Origin: CAYMAZ01 sp964428185
GTDB taxonomy: Bacteria > Bacteroidota > Bacteroidia > Bacteroidales > DTU049
DNA: 14,914 nucleotides
Direction: 5' to 3'
Assembly: GCA_964428185.1 (NCBI GenBank)
Contig: CAYRXH010000063.1
Coordinates: 1-14,914 of the forward strand
A program made the translations under genes and the position numbers. The notes below the pieces were generated by a model. It saw only the letters and a list, made by a program, of their open reading frames with translations, was not told where the DNA came from and did no database searches. Shown here in pieces: positions 1 to 7,541 of this stretch. Each line of letters starts with the position of its first letter. The first letter of the stretch is position 1.

Positions 1-106
1 TTAAAAAAAAAGTTAATTTTATGCCGAATAATTATTTGTTGAATGCAACGGGTTGAGGTAAATTCTGGTCAGAAATTCAATTACTTCCTTAAATAAATAT
101 TCTTCA

Positions 107-2431
107 ATGAAAAAAACCATTTGTTTTTTGTTCTTAATTGCATTTTCAATCTGCCATTTTGCACAGATTGTTGAGAAAACATATCACTTTGATCTTCCGG
201 TGATTACACATAAGGCAGCATATCAGGTGCTGAATCTTGATCAATGTATGAATACTGCTCCTGTGGGAGAACCTACTTTGCCCTGGTTTTCAGTCCGCTT
301 GCTTCTGCCCCCCGGAACTGCTGCCCAATCAGTAGAACTGATCAGGGATGATAAAATTCAGATATCAGGTTATTATTCCATCTATCCTCAGCAGTCCTCC
401 AGACCATTGTCTCAGCCGGGACCCTGGAAATTTGATAGGAATGAACAGATTTACAATTCTTCCGGCATATATCCTTTCTGTCCTTCAGGACAAATAATAA
501 CACAGTATCTTCATGGTCATGCCATAGCGATGACATCGTTTACTCCCTTTGAATATATTCCTTCAACAGGAGAATTGTATATGTACCGTAAAGTCAGTGT
601 GAAAATTGCAACAGAGACATCTGAAATTTCTGAAAAGGCATTGTCAAATCTTCGATCTGGGGCGCATATTGAGAGTAGAATTGAGCAACTGGTTCATAAT
701 TATGAAGTAATGAAATTGTACAATGTTGACCAAAGGGCATGGGATGACTATGAAATACTCATTGTCACACCAAACATGTTTGCCGGTTTTTTTGATGATC
801 TGGTTCAGTTGTATTTTCTTCAGGGCATCAGAGCCAATGTGGTGAGCAGGGAAACCATCAATAACACCATGAGCGGACAAGATTCTGCTGAAAAGCTGAG
901 AAATTATATTATTCAGGAATATCAGCAGCATGGAATTCAATATGTTTTAATTGGTGGAGATGTTGACCAGATTGCGTACAGAGGACTTTATTGTTATGTG
1001 GAATCTGGTTCAGGATATGAAGAATTCAATATTCCTGCAGATCTGTATTTTTCAGGCCTTGATGGAAACTGGAATACTGACGGTGATAATAAATGGGGCG
1101 AACCAGGTGAGGATGATCTTCTCCCTGAAATATCAGTTGGAAGACTTACATTCAGCAGTGTTTCAGAATTGAACAATATTCTCAATAAACTGATGAAATA
1201 TCAGACTGAACCTGTCCCTGGTGAGTTTAATGATGTGTTGTTTGCAGGAGAACATCTTCTGGATGATCCTGAAACATGGGGATCTGACTATCTTGAACTT
1301 CTCATTGGCTACCATGCTGATAACGGATATGAAACATGGGGAATTCCAGATTCCTGCAACATTGAACGACTGTATGAGGAAGATCAGCCATGGGATGCAG
1401 CAGATATAATGGCAGCAATCAATTCCGGGAAACAGTATGTGCATCATGTGGGGCATGCCAACTGGGATTATGTGGCTTTTATGAACAACTGGGATATATC
1501 TAATTCAAATTTTTCCGGAGCAAACGGGATAGATCATAATTTTACAATCTTTCATTCACACGGATGTACTTGCGGAGCTTTTGACGAAAATGACTGTGTC
1601 ATGGAAGAAATGCTGAATATCAGCAATTTTGCCGTTGCTGTGATTGGAAATTCACGATATGGATGGTTCAATGAAGGGACGACAGAGGGACCTGCAGCCC
1701 ATCTTCACCGTGAAATGATGGATGCCCTCTATCATGAAAAAATATACAGGATTGGTGATGCATTTGTAGAAACAAAAATTCAGACAGCACCCTGGGTCAC
1801 CGCCCCCGGCCAGTGGGAAGAAGGAGCACTGAGGTGGAATTTTTATGATATAAATATTATGGGAGATCCTGCAATGGCAATATGGACTGCTGAACCCATG
1901 GATCTGGATGCCGATTATGAAGATGTGATGCTGATTTCTGAAAGTATGATTGATGTTGCAATCACTTGGAACAGTATGCCGATACAGGATGTTACATGTG
2001 TCATTTCTAAGGATAGTGTCATTTATGGTTCCGGTATTACAGATGCAAACGGTGAGGTAACGATAGTTTTTGACGAGCCTTTCACAGAAACCGGCAATGC
2101 CTTGCTTTCGGTTTCAGGGAACAATTGTCTTCCTGAATCGTTTCCCATTTTATTGACAGCAACAAATATTGCAGAATTTATACAGGGAGGTCTGATAATA
2201 TATCCCAATCCTGCACATGGTGTCGTGAATATAACCTGCCCTGAAGGGTTCTCCCTGAACAATGCACAGGTGAAAATCTTTGATATGAAGGGTTCTGAAT
2301 TGTTCAATGAAAAAATAACTGCTTCTGAGTTCTTTGTGAATGTTGAATTTCTTCCTGAGGGTAGCTATACCCTAAGTATTGAAAACACCGGGAACATATT
2401 CAGGGAAATGCTGATTATTGGCAGAGAATAG
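107..2431 (+). CDS. Gingipain-like C25 cysteine peptidase with T9SS sorting domain
   Basis: A 774-residue secreted peptidase. Residues 1-19 form a signal peptide (KK, a hydrophobic stretch, then HFA-Q). Residues ~20-200 resemble the gingipain propeptide, with a GEPTLPW motif followed by a LLLPPG strand. The caspase-like catalytic domain follows, ~residues 210-600. The probable dyad is His450 (in HHVGHANWD) and Cys487 (in HGCTCGAFD), at the spacing and in the contexts seen in gingipains. Residues ~605-690 look like an Ig-like domain. The end (from ~695, with YPNP at 699-702 and a GSYTLSIEN-type strand) is a type A T9SS C-terminal sorting domain, so the protein should cross the outer membrane by T9SS and be released or anchored. 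Known C25 members cleave after Arg or Lys; specificity here cannot be read. No convincing promoter was found upstream, and the gene is followed by an independently promoted antiporter gene. Family assignment is strong; the substrate is unknown. Confidence 0.88.
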   Translation: MKKTICFLFLIAFSICHFAQIVEKTYHFDLPVITHKAAYQVLNLDQCMNTAPVGEPTLPWFSVRLLLPPGTAAQSVELIRDDKIQISGYYSIYPQQSSRPLSQPGPWKFDRNEQIYNSSGIYPFCPSGQIITQYLHGHAIAMTSFTPFEYIPSTGELYMYRKVSVKIATETSEISEKALSNLRSGAHIESRIEQLVHNYEVMKLYNVDQRAWDDYEILIVTPNMFAGFFDDLVQLYFLQGIRANVVSRETINNTMSGQDSAEKLRNYIIQEYQQHGIQYVLIGGDVDQIAYRGLYCYVESGSGYEEFNIPADLYFSGLDGNWNTDGDNKWGEPGEDDLLPEISVGRLTFSSVSELNNILNKLMKYQTEPVPGEFNDVLFAGEHLLDDPETWGSDYLELLIGYHADNGYETWGIPDSCNIERLYEEDQPWDAADIMAAINSGKQYVHHVGHANWDYVAFMNNWDISNSNFSGANGIDHNFTIFHSHGCTCGAFDENDCVMEEMLNISNFAVAVIGNSRYGWFNEGTTEGPAAHLHREMMDALYHEKIYRIGDAFVETKIQTAPWVTAPGQWEEGALRWNFYDINIMGDPAMAIWTAEPMDLDADYEDVMLISESMIDVAITWNSMPIQDVTCVISKDSVIYGSGITDANGEVTIVFDEPFTETGNALLSVSGNNCLPESFPILLTATNIAEFIQGGLIIYPNPAHGVVNITCPEGFSLNNAQVKIFDMKGSELFNEKITASEFFVNVEFLPEGSYTLSIENTGNIFREMLIIGRE

Positions 2432-2474
2432 AAACGAATCAGAAATAATACGACTTTAATATTATTGAACATTG

Positions 2475-2482
2475 TACCTTTG
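2475..2482 (+). promoter_or_regulatory. Bacteroidota -7 box upstream of the CaCA antiporter gene
   Basis: TACCTTTG matches the Bacteroidota -7 consensus TAnnTTTG. It lies 25 bases before the ATG at 2508, implying a short leader. No clear TTTG is seen at the -33 position. The box lies inside the longest possible reading frame, which begins with TTG at 2472, and so argues against that start. Confidence 0.5.
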
Positions 2483-2507
2483 TCGGAAGTTTATCACTTC
2501 ATTTTTT

Positions 2508-3461
2508 ATGTTTCTTCAGATTCTGCTTTTAATCATTGGATTTGCACTTCTTGTTAAGGGTGCCGACTGGCTGGTGTCAGGATCTTCAGCTCTGGCCAAA
2601 AAACTGAATGTATCTGATCTGGCTATCGGACTGACCGTTGTTGCATTCGGGACCTCAGCACCTGAACTTGTGGTGAGCATTGTTGCGTCCGGTGGAGGAT
2701 ATAATGAAATTGTTCTGGGAAATGTGATCGGGAGTAATAATTTTAACATCTTCTTTATACTGGGTCTTGCTGCAATCATTGCACCGCTGACAGTGCAGTC
2801 TTCTACTGTGAAAATTGAGATACCGCTTTCATTGTTTGCTGCAGGCATATTGTTTGTTGCTGGAAATGATTTTCTCCATGACAACACAGAAATTTCATAT
2901 ACCGATGGCTTGTTTCTGATTGTTATGTTCTTGTTCTTTCTGATATATGTTGCCCGACAGATGAAAAATGATACTTCAAAAGCCGAAATGAAGCAGGCAT
3001 TTTTTACAAAGTTTAAAATAACTGCTTTCATTGTTCTGGGGTTGGGCGGTTTAATCTTTGGAGGCAAACTCGTTGTTGAAAATGCTGTTCTGATTGCAAC
3101 AACGCTAGGCATGAGCGAAAGAATTATCGGTCTTACCATCATTGCAGCCGGCACCTCATTGCCTGAACTGGCAACATCTGTTGTTGCTGCCATCAAAAAA
3201 AACAATGATATTGCTGTAGGGAATATTGTTGGTTCTAATATTTTTAATATTTTTCTCATCCTTGGAGTCAGCAGTTTGATATCTCCCATTCAATATGACA
3301 AACTGTTTAACAAAGATATTGTTTTGCTTGGTGCAGGCACATTGGTTCTTCTGATTGCCATGTTGACGGGTGGAAAAAAGAAACTGGACAGGTGGGAAGC
3401 ATCGATTTTGCTGATCGTTTATGTGGCATATACAGTTTTTATTGTAATCTCTGATTTATAA
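2508..3461 (+). CDS. CaCA family calcium/sodium antiporter (YrbG-like)
   Basis: A 317-residue inner-membrane cation/Ca2+ exchanger, very hydrophobic with about ten helices. Both inverted alpha repeats are visible. The first has GTSAPE (residues 48-53) and GNVIGSNNFN (71-80); the second has GTSLPE (215-220) and GNIVGSNIFN (238-247). The acidic residues of the GTSxPE motifs and the Asn/Ser of GSNxFN form the ion site in this family (NCX_Mj, YrbG). The usual role is Ca2+ extrusion driven by Na+ or H+. I chose the ATG at 2508 over a TTG at 2472 because a TAnnTTTG -7 box sits at 2475-2482 and because the extra 12 residues (with Cys and Arg) do not look like family sequence. The gene lies 76 bases after the C25 peptidase gene. 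The exchanged ions are inferred from family, not shown. Confidence 0.9.
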   Translation: MFLQILLLIIGFALLVKGADWLVSGSSALAKKLNVSDLAIGLTVVAFGTSAPELVVSIVASGGGYNEIVLGNVIGSNNFNIFFILGLAAIIAPLTVQSSTVKIEIPLSLFAAGILFVAGNDFLHDNTEISYTDGLFLIVMFLFFLIYVARQMKNDTSKAEMKQAFFTKFKITAFIVLGLGGLIFGGKLVVENAVLIATTLGMSERIIGLTIIAAGTSLPELATSVVAAIKKNNDIAVGNIVGSNIFNIFLILGVSSLISPIQYDKLFNKDIVLLGAGTLVLLIAMLTGGKKKLDRWEASILLIVYVAYTVFIVISDL

Positions 3462-3472
3462 GTCCAGAAGTT

Positions 3473-3886
3473 TTGAAACTAAGGATTCTTTCATTGAACA
3501 TAGGCCTGTTCAGATTCAGAATTTTTGATTTGCCTGTGTTTCATGCTCTTCCATTTGCCGAAGCAAGATTTACTCACAACAATGAAAACATTGTCAGGTA
3601 AAATGCAGGTCTTGTCTTTTTGCAGGAAGTGAACAGTAAAAAATTATGTAAATTTTATCAGAGTCGGCACTCTCAATATCAGTATTCTCATTTGTAAGTA
3701 AAATCAGGACTTATGGGTCATTTAAATGTTCCTTTTGGGGTATAAAATGTTCGTTACTTTAAAGGAAGAATTAATAAGAAATTATTTGGCATTCGAGAAC
3801 GGGTTTTACTGTTAGTAAAAATCAATGTTTACGTGCCTGGCATATTCCATTCGGAAGGCATGATATTCCTACAACCAACAGAATAA
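3473..3886 (+). pseudogene. Decayed endonuclease/exonuclease/phosphatase (EEP) family gene
   Basis: One reading frame runs from TTG at 3473 (12 bases after the antiporter stop) to 3886 and carries EEP-like segments in the right order, interrupted by TAA stops at 3599-3601, 3695-3697 and 3743-3745, and finally 3884-3886. The first segment begins KLRILSLNIGLFRFR, like the N-terminal strand of EEP proteins. The second contains GLVFLQEV, the EEP motif with the catalytic Glu. The third starts KSGLM, like the usual SGLxxxSRFP. The fourth holds RVLLLVKINVYVPG and FLQPTE, like the strand leading to the NTHLQ motif, but the catalytic Asn/His are not preserved. The frame is the same throughout, so the damage seen here is nonsense mutation. 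Several stops may have been CAA or GAA. The C-terminal half of the domain is missing. EEP enzymes are Mg-dependent phosphodiesterases; this copy cannot make a full protein. Confidence 0.68.
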
Positions 3887-3909
3887 AAAACGCTGCTTCA
3901 ACAATTAAT

Positions 3910-4441
3910 GTGAAAATTCAGCACAGATCAGGGGGGCTCCTAAAATCGAAAAATGGAAAAAGTGCTCATACATTTCCCTTGTTGTTTGGGATTCTTGCGT
4001 TGATATTGGTATTCGGAGGATTCTCCGCCAATGAACCAGGTCTGGTAATCATCTCACTTGTTGTTGCTTTATTGCTTTTTATTATTGCCATTGCTGTGAA
4101 GAAAAATTCTCGAAAACCTTTCAGACTTGGGTTTAAGTGGAAAACCAACACCATCTGGGCAGGATTTGAGTGGAAGAAAGTATCATGGCTTGGGAATGCC
4201 AATTGTATTACCCGATTATATTTAGATGAAATGTAAGTACCAGCGTTCGATATCAGAATGTGGGAAACACATCATTCAGATAAAATTTCCTGAGCGTTAA
4301 ACAACCAAAACATGGGCTTTTATGATGGAAAAAACTGATAACAGTATAATTCCCTTGTTGGAATTGTATTCAAAGAAAGATGCTGAAACCGTGCTTTCTG
4401 CAGCGATCGCATTTCTGAATAAGCAAAGAACTATGAATTGA
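3910..4441 (+). pseudogene. Small two-helix membrane protein ORF, probably frameshifted and decaying
   Basis: A GTG-started frame (3910-4236, 108 codons) encodes a basic N-terminus, two adjacent membrane helices (residues ~22-40 and ~45-63), then a basic, Trp-rich tail with FKWK and FEWKK. It stops at 4234-4236. A frame offset by one base opens at 4226 and continues in coding-like style to 4441 (IIQIKFPER, a TAA at 4298-4300, then WAFMMEKTDNS and LLELYSKKDAETV). I infer one original gene of about 175 codons, broken by a one-base indel near 4226-4233 and a nonsense codon. The layout (helices, then a WKKV strand region) loosely resembles the membrane protein encoded at 4447-5004 on the other strand, but I cannot show homology. 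The alternative is a genuine 108-residue membrane protein. No function is recognised. Confidence 0.35.
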
Positions 4442-4446
4442 AACAG

Positions 4447-5004
4447 CTAATTTGAAGATATTTTTACTTTACCTTTTATAAATTCACCAAGCATCTTATA
4501 GTCTTCTGTCCGGCAGGGGATTCTGATATCCCAGGGACCTCCTTTGATAAGGATCTCTTTTTTGTGATCAAAAAATTTTATTTTTTTTACTTTTTTCCAC
4601 TTCACACTGCTTTGCCATGCTGACCACTGCCCCCCTTTGAAAGTGAGCAGAAAAACGATCAGCATGAGAATGCCGATTTTTCTGTCGGTATTTTTTTGGC
4701 GTGCGGATGGGAGCATCTCGATGCCTGATGAGTCAATACTGATATGAACATTGGTGTCCCGCAGTGCGGCTTTGATGATGATCCAGAACAACAGTGTTGC
4801 TGCCCAGTACAGGGAAAGAAATACCATTGCCGGTCCCCAGCTGCTGATGCCGGCTGAATTCAACTCTGTTCTGCCCATAAGAAATAGTATGAAGATAGCA
4901 ATGCAATGTATCAGCAATGTGAGCGGTCTTCCGGGACCACCCTCCCTTACACGCGAAAATGTTTGGAGTTTGGTGTTGACGAAATAAGGCAAATCAAGTT
5001 CCAT
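4447..5004 (-). CDS. Three-helix membrane protein of unknown function
   Basis: A 185-residue protein not assigned to a named family. It has helices at residues ~29-43 and ~59-77, then a soluble stretch with HISIDSSGIEM (~87-97), a third helix at ~109-122, and a basic C-terminal region with WKKVKKI (136-142), EILIKG and WDIRIPCR (~150-165). A pair of helices, a 'GI' strand, and a later strand starting W-x-x-V-x-x-I is the pattern of bacterial PH-like or YcxB-like membrane proteins, so that is the best guess. It is the third gene of an operon: its ATG is 6 bases after the stop of the GldH-like gene. It ends 5 bases from the decayed region on the opposite strand, with no hairpin visible between them. 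Confidence 0.7.
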   Translation of the reverse strand: MELDLPYFVNTKLQTFSRVREGGPGRPLTLLIHCIAIFILFLMGRTELNSAGISSWGPAMVFLSLYWAATLLFWIIIKAALRDTNVHISIDSSGIEMLPSARQKNTDRKIGILMLIVFLLTFKGGQWSAWQSSVKWKKVKKIKFFDHKKEILIKGGPWDIRIPCRTEDYKMLGEFIKGKVKISSN

Positions 5005-5010
5005 AAGAGA

Positions 5011-5484
5011 TTAGCGTATTATTAAACCTACTTCCATGATTCCCGGCAGTTTCTCAAAAACAGTTATTTGCTGAATAATCACTTTGTATTTTCCAGTTTC
5101 CTTAAATCTGAATGCAGTTTCTGTTTCTGTCTCCAGATCACATAAGCTGCCCAAACACGAAGCAATGGGTTCACCCTTATCATCAGTCATTGCAATATTG
5201 TATATTCTTGTTTCTGTATTCCCTGATGGTGCGATATAGACAACTCTCAGTGACATTACGTTAAGTTGCAGACCATAGTGATGCCTTATTCCTATGGTGA
5301 TGCTGTAATCTCTGTTTGTATCTTTCATCTCGGGTTCGAAAATGATATACTGTCCCTGATGCCATACATTATCTTTCAGTGTTTTCTTGTCCCATTTTTT
5401 ATAAATTGCATTTTCACACGAAGAAAGCGACATAAAGATGAAAATAATAAGAATTAGATTGACCTGAGAATGTTCATTTTTCAT
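5011..5484 (-). CDS. gldH: GldH-like lipoprotein
   Basis: A 157-residue lipoprotein. After a short basic N-terminus, a hydrophobic stretch (9-20) ends in the lipobox LSSC with Cys23 as the acylated residue. The mature part follows the pattern of gliding-motility lipoprotein GldH: a W-x-x-G strand near residue 41, a DYSITIGIRH strand, IAPSGN, MTDDKGEP, then a C-terminal GKYKVIIQQ and LPGIMEVGLIIR, where GldH proteins typically read IQQ...LPGxxxVGxxI. In Flavobacterium, GldH is needed for gliding; homologues occur in non-gliding Bacteroidota, where the role is uncertain. The start codon lies 4 bases after the antiporter stop, so it is expressed with that gene. Assignment is from recalled motif pattern; the symbol is moderately sure. 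Confidence 0.68.
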   Translation of the reverse strand: MKNEHSQVNLILIIFIFMSLSSCENAIYKKWDKKTLKDNVWHQGQYIIFEPEMKDTNRDYSITIGIRHHYGLQLNVMSLRVVYIAPSGNTETRIYNIAMTDDKGEPIASCLGSLCDLETETETAFRFKETGKYKVIIQQITVFEKLPGIMEVGLIIR

Positions 5485-5488
5485 GATA

Positions 5489-6760
5489 TTAAATATTTTG
5501 TGTGTTATCAGTTTCTTGAACAGGAGGTTCTTCAGACTGGATGTGATCGGAATTGGTAAAGATTTGATGAGTAGTTTCAGCGGGATGTTCAGCTTTTGTT
5601 TTTTTAGAAAGCATTAAACCAATCATCATTGTCAGGGCAGAAAGCAGCACTACCTGAATCATCATTGGTCTGTTTACAATATTGATAGCCTGTTCAGGAA
5701 GTATGGACAGAAAAAGGAGAATTGAAATGAGTCCGCGGGGTGCAACAAAAAGAAGAGGAATAAGAGGAAGACGAGATATTTTTAACTGAATAATTCTGAA
5801 CAAGATGATACTGCTTACAATAATCAGGGAATATATCAAGGTTGAAGGTTCAATAATCTCTTCAGTTTTTATGAGAAATCCGAATAACAGAAAAAAGGAA
5901 ACCCTGATCATGAATGTAGCTTCTGTGGTTAGTTCTTTGAAACGGATAATTTCCCTTTCAAGGATCTGTGTGTTCAGTTTACTCAGGCGAGGAAGCTGTT
6001 TGATTTTTTCAAGATTGGCAAGAAAAAGTCCGAAAATCATGATAAAAACCAACCCAGGCAAATGGAATACCTTAAAAATGGCATAAATGAGCACAATCAT
6101 GAGAATGATCGGAAAAAATTTCACATGATGCTTTACTCTGTTCAGAAGAATCGCTAAACCCAGTGTGGCAATAAGAGATATAACGAGCATAAGGAGAATT
6201 TCAAGGATGAAGTACGCGTAGGTTATAAACTTGTCAAATACCGTGTTTAGAGTTATAAAATTAAAAAACAGAATTCCCAGGATGTCAGAAAGGCTGCTTT
6301 CAAAAATGATAAATTCTCTCTGATCTTTAGGAAGATGTTTTATGCTGGGAATAGCAATTGCACTGCTGATGATACAAAACGGCACTGCGTTGATTAGTGA
6401 GTTGATGAATGGAAATCCGTTATAATAATGAAATAAAAAAGCAAGAAAAAAAGCCAGCATAATCAGGGGGAGGAGAGCACCCCAGAATGATTTGCTGATA
6501 AGTCGGATTTTTGAACGGTGAAGTCTGAGGTCAAATGAACTTTCAAGGATAATCAGAATAAGTCCGATTGTTCCCAGAATCGGAAGCATTGGTGAAAGGT
6601 CGGGGACTTTAATATCTGTGAGATATGTAAGTTGTTGGATAATCCAACCGGAAAGCAGTAGCAGAATAACTGATGGGATTTTCGTCCATGATGAAGTAAT
6701 ATCAAAAACATAGGCCAGAAGAAGCAGGATACTAAGAACAATTATCACAAATGTTTCCAT
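5489..6760 (-). CDS. Cation:proton antiporter (CPA family)
   Basis: A 423-residue polytopic membrane protein with about 12-13 helices and a polar cytoplasmic tail (~386-423, rich in Glu, Gln, Thr). Family marks include ISSAIAIPSI (131-140), matching the unwound helix-4 segment of CPA antiporters; ESSLSD (154-159) with the likely ion-binding Asp159; and VAPRGLISILLF (339-350) with the conserved Arg342. Where electroneutral CPA1 proteins have Asn-Asp and electrogenic CPA2 proteins Asp-Asp, this one has Ser158-Asp159, so stoichiometry and ion (Na+, K+) cannot be told. It is the first gene of a three-gene operon with the GldH-like lipoprotein and a small membrane protein, with a -7 promoter box 27 bases upstream. 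Confidence 0.88.
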   Translation of the reverse strand: METFVIIVLSILLLLAYVFDITSSWTKIPSVILLLLSGWIIQQLTYLTDIKVPDLSPMLPILGTIGLILIILESSFDLRLHRSKIRLISKSFWGALLPLIMLAFFLAFLFHYYNGFPFINSLINAVPFCIISSAIAIPSIKHLPKDQREFIIFESSLSDILGILFFNFITLNTVFDKFITYAYFILEILLMLVISLIATLGLAILLNRVKHHVKFFPIILMIVLIYAIFKVFHLPGLVFIMIFGLFLANLEKIKQLPRLSKLNTQILEREIIRFKELTTEATFMIRVSFFLLFGFLIKTEEIIEPSTLIYSLIIVSSIILFRIIQLKISRLPLIPLLFVAPRGLISILLFLSILPEQAINIVNRPMMIQVVLLSALTMMIGLMLSKKTKAEHPAETTHQIFTNSDHIQSEEPPVQETDNTQNI

Positions 6761-6787
6761 ACAAATGGGGATTCGTTGCTCAGTTTA

Positions 6788-6795
6788 CAAAAATA
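6788..6795 (-). promoter_or_regulatory. Bacteroidota -7 box for the antiporter-gldH operon
   Basis: Read on the minus strand this is TATTTTTG, matching TAnnTTTG. It lies 27 bases before the antiporter ATG (6760), implying a leader of about 20 bases. No good TTTG stands 19-21 bases further upstream, so the match rests on the -7 element alone. Confidence 0.45.
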
Positions 6796-6819
6796 ATGAT
6801 AATATGAGCAATGGGTACT

Positions 6820-7482
6820 CATTTTGTCAGAAATATTCAAATTCTTCGAGAATTGTGAAAATTCTTCAGAACCGTGTCTTGTCAAATTTCATTGTTTTTC
6901 TTTTCAGATCTTCTTCGTAATAGAACTTGCTGAGCTTGATTTGCTGTATTTCAGTGAGAGAAAGCCTGGTTTCTTTTTCAATGGCATCAACAAGCATCGA
7001 ATCACTGGTGCATGAGCCTCCGGTAACAGGCACAAGTTTAATCCTGTCCACATGGTTTTCTTGCTGATAGTTTAAGTCAGAATATTGCTCATGTTTTTCC
7101 ACATACCTTCCATTGAAATCAATCTGTTTTAGCAGTCCATCCGGTTTTCATAATAGATAAATGTGCCGTTTCATAAAACACATACAGTTCTGAATATCCC
7201 GATCCCACACAGTCAGAGGCATGCCACACGCCAACCATATAGAAACTGTTTTTGTCGTGTTTTTCGAACTCCCTCATTATTGAGTCTTCCCGATGAAGTC
7301 GGGAAAATAACTTTTAAATTTCAGAGCATGTTCAGTCATTTTTATAGAGAAGTTAAAAAACAAGCAGATATAAGCTTAAAGATAGCAATATCATTATGTA
7401 TGGAAAGGAGACCTCGTTAGTTTGAATGATATTTACAGTTGCTGCAGTTGCCAAAAAATGTGATGCTGAGTAAAAGAATCAT
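6820..7482 (-). pseudogene. Decayed lipoprotein gene of unknown function
   Basis: Minus-strand coding fragments appear in order but not in one frame. At 7482 an ATG opens a lipoprotein-like signal (MILLLSITFFGNC, lipobox-like FGNC) that stops at a TAA after 21 codons. From about 7278 a second frame reads MREFEKHDKNSFYMVGVW, then HASDCVGSGYSELYVFY; it loses frame near 7180. The neighbouring frame there reads NGTFIYYEN, and the frame shifts again near 7145 into DGLLKQIDFNGRYVEKHEQ, continuing to SLTEIQQIKLSKFYYEEDL and MKFDKTRF. A TGA stands at 6866-6868 where Trp would fit, after which coding-like sequence (RIFTILEEFEYF) runs to about 6820. I infer a small secreted lipoprotein of ~200 residues with a 'WxaSxxvGSGys...FYxNGTFIYY' domain, broken by at least two frameshifts and two stops. 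A 78-codon ORF at 6866-7102 is only its last third and should not be called as a gene. Confidence 0.5.
7287..7305. repeat. TTCCCGA-TGAAG-TCGGGAA hairpin
   Basis: A perfect 7-bp inverted repeat (7287-7293 with 7299-7305) around a 5-base loop. In the plus direction it is followed by AATAACTTTT, too poor in T for a clear intrinsic terminator. It sits inside the decayed lipoprotein gene, between the signal-peptide remnant and the main domain, so it may be an inserted dispersed hairpin element. Confidence 0.5.
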
Positions 7483-7532
7483 TCTTATGCTTTGAAAGGG
7501 AGTGTTTATATAATGTAATTTATGATTTTTTT

Positions 7533-7540
7533 CAAAAGTA
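7533..7540 (-). promoter_or_regulatory. Relic -7 box upstream of the decayed lipoprotein gene
   Basis: On the minus strand this reads TACTTTTG (consensus TAnnTTTG), about 50 bases before the remnant ATG at 7482 and just after the ssb terminator. It supports the view that 7482 was once the start of an independently transcribed gene. Confidence 0.3.
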
Positions 7541-7541
7541 T

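Noticed and set aside
2516..3289. 257-codon open frame on the minus strand
   Set aside because: It is antisense to the CaCA antiporter, whose family motifs are unmistakable; the opposite frame is open because of codon composition.
3473..3886. TAA recoding (readthrough or alternative code) to explain the EEP stops
   Set aside because: Several intact genes in the window end in TAA, so TAA works as stop here; catalytic residues are also lost in the last segment, which fits decay.
6866..7102. 78-residue minus-strand protein as an independent gene
   Set aside because: Coding-like sequence continues upstream in other frames and downstream past the TGA, so it is a piece of a broken gene.
7163..7420. 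85-codon plus-strand ORF
   Set aside because: It is antisense to the lipoprotein relic, includes the TTCCCGA hairpin and has no protein-like pattern.
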